Assembly: GCA_933228895.1 (NCBI GenBank)
Contig: OW121848.1
Location: 162,208,688-162,272,687 of the forward strand
Direction of reading: 5' to 3'
DNA: 64,000 nucleotides
Origin: Platycnemis pennipes
Lineage: Eukaryota > Arthropoda > Insecta > Odonata > Platycnemididae
Every line of letters begins with the position of its first letter. Position 1 is the first letter of the stretch. This document shows, piece after piece, positions 57,055-64,000 of this stretch. The notes under the pieces are model-generated. The model worked only from the letters and a program-made list of their open reading frames with translations. It was not told the origin of the DNA and did no database searches. The position numbers were made by a program, and so were the translations under genes.

Positions 57055-57700
57055 GGGATGCAATCACGAATCTGTATTGCTGGCATTATCCTTTCTCTCA
57101 GTTTCCACGTCCCCTCCAGCACGTTATATGGTCTGTCCTCACCTTTCCCCTTCCAATGCCGCTGCGTCCATCATCCGAAACCCCCACCACGCCTGGCAAA
57201 CCCCTGCCGTCCCACCCCCGTACCTAGCACCCCGAGAGAGGAGAGGAGAGTCATTTCCCGTCCGAGCGGAACCCTGCCCCCTCCCTCTCCCCGCTTGTGC
57301 TTCCCGTCTCCACTGAAATAAAGGGGGGGGCGCTGCTATTCGCGGGATATCCGGGGGCCCAGGATCACTGCGGGGGCGTAAGCTTGTGAGAGCGAGTAGT
57401 AGTGGTGGAGGAAGGGGAGGGGGGTTGAGGGAGGTTTCCATGGGAGAGGGGGGTGTTAGCAGGGCGCTTCCTTCGTCGGCCCCCTGGGGGATGTGTGGGA
57501 GAGGGTCGTAGCCGGTGAGAAATGGAATACGTTGTCGGGGCCGCTGGACTTGTCGGGCGTAGTTCCAGAATCGAAAGAGAGACTTTTGAAGGCAAAAGTC
57601 CGAGAGTCTAATATAATATATGAGGCCCCAATTCGTCGCCTCCCCCTCCCCCCCCCTCCACTCCTGCCGTCCGTATCCATCATGGATGCCACACATCTCG
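57055..57700. other. GC-rich island
   Basis: C-rich on one half and G-rich on the other (57310-57440), with several CCCCC/GGGGG runs. Very long frames (up to 185 codons, minus) are Pro/Ser/Arg-rich and overlap frames on the other strand, so they are judged accidental. Confidence 0.35.
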
Positions 57701-58527
57701 CTCTTCTTTCCCTCTCTCCATCACCTCCCTATCTTTCCTATTTCATCGCCATTTCTGCATATATTGCTGGGGGATGCCAGGGGAAATCCAATGAGGCAGC
57801 CTTGGAGCTATGGTTTGCGAAGATACGCAGCCAGAAGAAGTTAGGTTTGGTCGTCAGTACTGATTGTAGGGCAGCCGAATTTCTCAATTTTCTCAAAGTT
57901 GTGGAATTTACTACTTTTTGTATCGCAGAAAGTATGAAAACCTTTTACACTGCTTTCATCAGTATTTCTGTCCTGAACGAGATTGAGGCTCGAATCGCAA
58001 AAATACTAACGTCCCGTCACTAACTACATTGGCATTGCTGACATTGATTTTCGTGCCCTACGTATCTTCTTCGGAAGGCAGATGACGTCAGACTCGAAGT
58101 TTCCATTTACATTTACGTCAACGAACGGAAAACCATCCGTTATAGGCACTTTAAGGGACTTAATAACGAAAATTAACTCTTTTGACCCTATTTTAGGCTT
58201 TAAATTTTGTTCAAAACGTGTAATAGGCATGAGAAACATTATGCTTTATTTTTCTCAAGTAACTATGATTAGTTTTCAATGTATATGCTTAAAAAATTGC
58301 TTAACAATACATAACAAAATCCCAGGCATTGGCAAATTTTTCCCATTTACTTGTACATAAAATTGCAATTGTTGGCACACCATATATTCATTCAAAACTC
58401 ACTGGGTATTTCTTAATTTAACTTACACCTTTTTGATATTTCTGAGTTGATCATTCTCTTACCGGTAGTTATAATAATACAAGCTTCCAATAAATATGTA
58501 ATTCCAATGTTTCGACATACTGACCGG

Positions 58528-58575
58528 CACGAACAACTTGCAAATTTTTAATATATTATTGGCAAGTTGTTCGTG
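58528..58575. repeat. Perfect short hairpin, 14-bp arms
   Basis: CACGAACAACTTGC and its inverse are separated by about 20 AT-rich bases. Confidence 0.7.
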
Positions 58576-58989
58576 AGATGCTCGGTATACATGGCTCCAT
58601 AAGAAGATGTTACTTTAAAAGAATTATTTCCAGCAGAAGAAAGAGCGCCACAAACGTTACGCTTATTTATGCCCGAGTCGAGCATTTCCCAATGGTGCGC
58701 ATTAATATTTTCCTTTTCCATCCTACAACGTGACACCAATTACTGAAGTTATGCACTGCTTTATTTTACATTTGCTCTCTCAGCGTATAATTAGGTGGTT
58801 AAAATATTGATTAGGTATAGGTTTTTTTGGGAAACTAAAGTTGAGAACAGGTTTGGATGCTACATGCTAAACTATTTTGGGCGGGGAGTCTTGGATGCGC
58901 CATCAAGAATGATACGACGTCAGAACTAATTATTTGGATGTGAGAACCAAAGGCTAAGAGTGCCACACCAAACATTTGACGTCCTTTGG

Positions 58990-59560
58990 ATGGGAGACAC
59001 AAATGGCGCTGTCAGGAAGCTGTAGCACCCGCCATTCCGTGTTCAGCCGGGCAAGCCGTCGACACCTTTGGACTTGCTCTGTACGAAACAGGCGAACTTC
59101 GTTGTGACCTTTCTGCCGCGTCTGCTTCACAGTTTTCCGGCTGCTCGAAGATATTATGGACGAAGGGACGAAGAAATTCCTATTGAAGGCTGGACTTGGA
59201 GCCTATGCCCAGGTGTTCGCTCGTAAGATGTGGGTGACAGTAAACGGCCACACTTATAAGAAAGGTCCTGTGTTGCCATGCGAGTAGAAGGTACATGCGA
59301 AATTTATCCTACCCTTGGTGTGGTTGATTCTGTGTTACAGGATGCAAATAATTATGTTTTATTGATTTGTAAAGTGTTTTATACTGTTGGATTTGAGCAT
59401 GACCTTCATGATTATGAAGTCCTATGCACTAGCAATTATGAATGCATTGCTATAAGGCGATTGGTCACTCCATCCCTTGCCATACGTTCAACTATGAAAG
59501 AAAGTTCGTATGTACCTCTGAGCCACACACTAAGGAAAATTCAGTATTTTTACATATTTT
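58990..59560 (+). pseudogene. Unrecognised coding remnant, possibly transposon-associated
   Basis: Two overlapping frames join into a plausible protein if a one-base shift near 59278 is allowed. The first (about 59146-59280) reads EDIMDEGTKKFLLKAGLGAY, AQVFARKMWVTVNGHTYKKG and then PVLPCE. The second (59278-59640) reads YPTLGVVDSVLQDANNYVLL, KVFYTVGFEHDLHDYEVL and SSYVPLSHTLRKIQ. The pattern (V-x-x-N-G-x-x-Y-K-x-G-P-V-L, then F/L-G-x-I/V-x-x-I/V, then F-x-x-H-x-H-x-Y-E-V) resembles the C-terminal part of uncharacterised proteins abundant in repeat-rich arthropod genomes. The family has no name I can give with confidence. The stop TAG at 59285 breaks the first frame. Confidence 0.45.
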
Positions 59561-59639
59561 TTGTGTTTCCTGATCATATTTTGTATAGTTTATTAATGTA
59601 TTTTAATAATATTTTTATAATAATGACCTCCTTTTTTTG

Positions 59640-60495
59640 ATAATTGTGTTAACTTGTAATTTTTTGTGTATCTTTTGTAATATATTGACAAATAATGTGA
59701 TAATATATATCATAGCAACCACAGAGCCCAATTTTTCTCGTTTTTCTAGTAGCACTGTCCTATTGCACTATTTCAAAAGGGGTTGAGAAAGAAACATATT
59801 TTGGGGTAGGAGGGCTTATAAGGGGGGAGTAAGGGGTAAGGGGTACATGCGTTTGGGCTGGTCATCTAAAGCTTTCATTTGGTATCCAAACGTTGTTCTG
59901 ATGAGTCACCCAACACCTCGGTCGTCACACCCAAAATACTCGTTCATCCTGAAATTAGAATCGCAATGCAATACGCAAACAGTATTCCAATTATAAGTTA
60001 ATGTTCCGATGTCAAACCTGCCTGCCTAAAACATCATAGCTCTAAAGAGTAAAATATAAATATCGGATACTGTTGTCGTCCTCGCATTGCTACACTCATT
60101 ACAGAGCGTCGTAACAGATTTCATTTGTTCCTTATAGACCGCGTTGAATGTTGAGCTAGCTATCACCACCCAGCATCCCTCTGCTCTGCTCAGTGTGAGG
60201 TGTAGTGAGTGAAAACATTGGAGCGGGGGTCTTCTGGAGTCTCCCCCGGCACTAAGACCTCTATATATCCATAAAGACAACCCACATTTAACCCGCCACT
60301 TGCAGAAAGGGTACAAGAGTACCGCGATAGAGGTATGGAGGAGGGTCACGCATCCAACAACGCTGTAGTGACTAGCGGTTGCTTTCTATATTTGATTAGA
60401 TGATCTTTTGTTCGACTTTCCACCGCTTTTGCTGCCTTATACTCACAAATACATGTGCTTATAAAATGGTGTTCTCCAAATTCTACCCTTTTGTC
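59640..60495. other. Intergenic DNA
   Basis: AT-rich then mixed. The minus-strand frame at 60026-60349 is not recognised, although a CTATATATCC word lies within it. Confidence 0.3.
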
Positions 60496-60499
60496 TTAT

Positions 60500-62795
60500 A
60501 GCAAAGGATATCAAGGATAAAACCATTCATATGTACAATTCCAAAACCAACTCATTGACAAACAGCAGAAAACAATTCAAATTTTCCCTAGTGAGCTAGA
60601 TGCAAGTCTTTGTCTCGTTTAATAGAATCAAGTCCAAGGCCAGGGGCGCTGATGGAATCCCAATAGAATTCATTAAAAAATTACTCCCTTTCCTCTTGCC
60701 ATATATCACCAATATTTTCAACTCATCAATTTCTCAAGAACAATATCCCAGTCAGTGGAAGGGTGCTTTGATCAAACCAATCCCTAAAAAGACAAGTTCT
60801 TCTCAAGAGAAAGAATTTCGTCTAATTTCATTTCTGCCTGTTCTATCAAAAGCATTTGAAAAACTAATATACGAACAAATTACAGATTTTATAAGAGTCA
60901 ATAATATTCTTGATCAATTTCAATCCGGTTTCCGACATGGACACAGCACTACCTCAGCTCTTGTGAAAATTACTGACGACTTTAGAAGATCAATGGACAA
61001 GAAAGAGTTATCAGTTCTTGTACTTCTTGATTTCAGCAAGGCCTTTGATTCAATAGATAGAGATCCCCTTATAGCAAAAATGAGGGGTATGGGCTTTTCT
61101 TCCTCTGTATTGAATTGGATTAGATCATACCTATCCCACCGGAAACAGAAAGTTATCTCAAATGACTCTTGCTCCTTGTGGGCCCATGTATCTCGAGGAG
61201 TACCTCAAGGCTCTATCCTCGGACCTCTTTTATTCTCTCTTTATATTAACGACTGTCCATTATCACTCAGAAACTGCAAACACCATCTTTACGCTGACGA
61301 TTTTCAAATATATCTAAACTCAACTGTTGACAACTTACGTAATAATTTGGAAAACATCAATAATGATCTTGTAGAAATTAATAATTGAAGCAAAGCCAAC
61401 TTCTTAACAATTAATCCTGACAAATCACAAGCCATCATAATTGGATATCCGAGAATTCTTGCATCAATTAAAAAATCTGAGCTTCCGCCCTTACGAATAA
61501 ATGGTGATCCAATTCCTTATTGCGAGGCAGTTAGAAATTTGGGAATATTAGTAGATGAAAACCTATCATGGTCGTACCATGTAAATAATATCTGTAAAAC
61601 CGTCAATAAATCATTATTTACCATTCTCATATTGAAACATGTGATCACCCACATCTCTTAAGGCACAGCTGGTTTCGGCGTTAATATTACCGCACTTTGA
61701 CTACGCCGACACAGATTATCAAGATCTATTACAAGAACTGTCACTAAAACTTCAACGCTATCTGAATGCATGCATCAGGTTTGGAATGCATGCATCATTT
61801 TCAATCTACAGGTATCAGATCACATCACCCAATACATAAATGAGCTATCTTGGTTAAAACTTAGTCACAGACGACAACTTCACACCCTCTCTCTTCTTTA
61901 CCAAATTCTGAATACTAAAACGCCTTCTTACCTCTTTGAAGAATTCAAGAAGCTGAAAAATGTCCATGAATCCAATACGCGAGGAAATCATAAGCTGGTA
62001 ATACCTCTCCACCGGACTACTATCTTCAATAAATCATTCATTGTCACTGCATGTCGTGAATGGAATAAACTTCCCTTATCCTTAAGAAACTCTCCATCAC
62101 TTCCATATTTTAAAAGGGCGCTACATAAAACACTTCTTAAAGTTCAGCAGACGGGCACAAGAGCATCACAAGTCACGGGCACTCTCTCAATACACATGAT
62201 AGATTAGAACACGGATGGCAAGATAAACGGCACACATTTGACACCATGTTGATGTTTGTTTTTGTTTATTAATTATTCCTTAATTCCCTTTTACCTTTTT
62301 TTTCTATTTTTTTTCTCCCTACCTTTTGTATTTATCTTTTCTTGAATTTCATTATAATCTACTTATTTTCCTATGTACATGCTATTATATTTGAGTTATT
62401 ATTAAACACTAGCTTTACTGTCAGTAGGATTTCGCAGGTTTTTCACACCCCCCTTCTTGTGTGGGTGTTTTCCTGTAGTGGGTTTTTGCGTAAAGGATGT
62501 AAGCATAATAATCCTCACGTTTTTCCCACATTGTAAATTCTCTCACACACTATTAGATATGTAATATTGATATATTGTGTATATATATTTCTTTTGTGTT
62601 AATTTATCATTATTTAATTCCTATAAGTGTATTCTTTACTTTTTTTTAAACCTCAGATTGTAATTGTTTTAGGTATTGAGCACTATTTGATTTATATATT
62701 TATTTTGACGAGGGGTTAGATGGCAGAAGGGACAGTTTTGTCTCAATCTCACCCCAACAATGACCTTTTATTATTATTATTATTATTATTTTGTC
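60500..62795 (+). mobile_element. CR1/Jockey-like LINE, best preserved copy in the window
   Basis: The 262-codon frame 60600-61388 is a near-complete polymerase: SKARGADGIPIEFIKKLLP, WKGALIKPIPKKTSS, FQSGFRHGHSTTSALVKITD, VLLDFSKAFDSIDRDPLI, SRGVPQGSILGPLLFSLYIN and the catalytic LYADDFQIY. A TGA at 61386 sits where the sequence context (I-N-N-[stop]-S-K-A-N-F-L-T-I-N-P-D-K-S) implies Trp, so it is a single-base nonsense change. Two further frame changes near 61660 and 61790 precede the 61770-62207 frame (YINELSWLKLSHRRQLHTL, NKLPLSLRNSPSLPYFKRAL), the post-RT C-terminus. A 3' UTR of about 580 bp ends in (ATT)n at 62765-62792. The endonuclease domain is missing. It differs in sequence and tail from families A-C. 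The few disabling changes suggest a fairly recent insertion. Confidence 0.9.
62765..62792 (+). repeat. (ATT)n tail of the LINE
   Basis: About nine ATT units end the 3' UTR after CCCAACAATGACCTTTT. Such simple-repeat tails are typical 3' ends of this kind of LINE. Confidence 0.8.
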
Positions 62796-63595
62796 CTCAA
62801 AATGGGGCCAAGGAAATAGGGGTAGGTAACACTCACACGGGAAGCTAGCTGTTTCATTATGTTCGGTTCGTCAATGATAGAAGCAAGTGTTTTTCCCTCA
62901 GCCTATCTGACATGAATTATAATTCTACCACGATATATCTTAAAGCCATCAATATGACACATGTCTATGGCTAGTATGGATAGCAGGTTCTCTCAACGAA
63001 GAATGTCACCGACAAAGACCATCGAGAGAAACTACCTTATTCGTGTAGCCAGCGACTAAGATGTCTCGCCCATTGCAGGGTTTATCAACAGGAAATAACC
63101 TGACCGGAAATTTGACGAGATATATATTGTCCTAACTCCGACATTATCCCATTCCAGTGATGGTTCTATCGGGTGTCCCTGACGTCAGATGATCCCCATT
63201 CTCAGTCGTGCCATACTTGCAGTCATAGTATGTTTGTCATGTTTTCATACGGCTATGTTGGTTCTTATCTCATTTGATAAGTTTATGGGGGTTTATATTT
63301 CTTTAAATGAAATCATGAGATAATTATTTTAACTGGAGAACGCTTAAGTAATCATCGCTAAGGAGGAATACAATGCCAAAGTAAAACAACTGTTTGAGAA
63401 CCCGACCTGCGGAAAACTGAAGGAGGACTCGACGGTTAAAATTGAACGAGAAGTACGAGAAGTCATCGAGCAATAATCCGTGTCCATCCATCTCTCAGCC
63501 TTACTTCCTTCATACTCATCTTCATCCCAGCCCATCCGGTCTACACACGATCCTCTTAAGATGGGGTTCTCCTTTCGCCCTACTGCCACACAAGG
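62796..63595. other. Intergenic DNA
   Basis: Nothing recognised. The left limit of the next LINE may lie inside it. Confidence 0.3.
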
Positions 63596-64000
63596 TGCGT
63601 GGCCACAAGTGTGATAGGCCCACTCCTGTTCCTTCTGTACATAAATGATATCAATAAGGCGGTAAAAAGTAAGCTTCGTCTATTTGCCGATGACGCAGTA
63701 GTGTAAAGGGATATTCCATGCCCAAACGATTAAGAATATTTAAATGATGACCTACAAGCAATCGAATATAGGTGTGATACATGGCAGAATTCAATTGTTA
63801 AAAATGTCTAGTAATGAATTCTTGGAAATAGAATAGCTCTCCTCCTAGCACTTACAAAAAAAGTATTAATGCATTAACAAACGTGGAATCCATTAAATAT
63901 CTTGGAAAAAGACTGACACATGATCTTTTTAAATATTGCAGTCAATACTAATATATTAATACTAATCCTTTAAAATGCATGATGTGTAGTGCATATTTGG
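63596..64000 (+). mobile_element. LINE family A copy with RT FADD box, internally deleted, runs off the window
   Basis: SVIGPLLFLLYINDINKAV and SKLRLFADDAVV (63615-63705) give the polymerase motifs of family A, which no other A copy in the window retains. It continues to GKRLTHDLF at 63908 and then jumps directly into the 3' UTR (AAATATTGCAGTC, ATGCATGATGTGTAGTGCAT), so the C-terminal coding region was deleted. A stop follows the FADD block. Confidence 0.8.

Noticed and set aside
57139..57696. 185-codon minus-strand frame
   Set aside because: Pro/Ser/Arg-rich translation of a GC-rich island, overlapped by long frames on the other strand; no domain.

Overview
This is nuclear DNA of a eukaryote, most likely an arthropod and probably an insect with a large, repeat-rich genome. 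No bacterial-type operon, rRNA, CRISPR array or complete long gene is present. Almost everything recognisable is a mobile-element remnant: several subfamilies of one non-LTR retrotransposon (LINE), Penelope-like GIY-YIG elements, piggyBac transposases, BEL/Pao and Ty3/gypsy LTR elements, tRNA-derived SINEs and foldback/MITE-like DNA elements. The AT-rich base composition, microsatellite-tailed LINE ends and tRNA-promoter SINEs suit an insect, but the species cannot be named from the sequence alone.

Layout. 0-6.2 kb: a LINE 3' tail, a degraded non-LTR reverse transcriptase, two head-to-head piggyBac remnants and more LINE copies. 6.3-14 kb: a 141-bp tandem repeat, a GC-rich island, an 820-bp long-TIR element, an unnamed dispersed repeat, a candidate host exon (minus), two Penelope-like endonuclease remnants and LINE tails. 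14-23.9 kb: GC-rich islands, a SINE, the second copy of the unnamed repeat and an inverted duplication carrying a LINE tail. 23.9-27.8 kb: a BEL/Pao pseudogene interrupted by a small element with a target-site duplication (TSD), another candidate host exon (minus) and a pair of diverging tRNA-SINE heads. 28-40 kb: largely anonymous intergenic DNA with GC/purine-rich islands, one SINE, one large hairpin and one MITE-like element. 40.8-50.9 kb: three LINE copies, a gypsy 3' end, a hairpin and a second small TSD-flanked inverted-repeat element nested in a LINE. 51-60 kb: a direct repeat, a GC island, a degraded LINE and an unrecognised coding remnant. 60.5-62.8 kb: the best preserved LINE in the window. 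63.6-64 kb: another LINE copy running off the end.

Host genes: only three short open segments with splice-like borders, all on the minus strand (about 25.6, 13.4 and 10.3 kb), look like exons. The window may therefore be intronic or flanking DNA of a minus-strand gene, but this is inference. GC-rich islands without protein-like frames recur through the window and may be regulatory.

The most unusual signal is a pair of small (189 and 264 bp) TSD-flanked elements, each built from an inverted repeat around a hammerhead-like hairpin ending in GAAACCGG. Related hairpins occur at two more loci. They look like one non-autonomous family, possibly mobilised by the Penelope-like machinery whose remnants lie in the same window.
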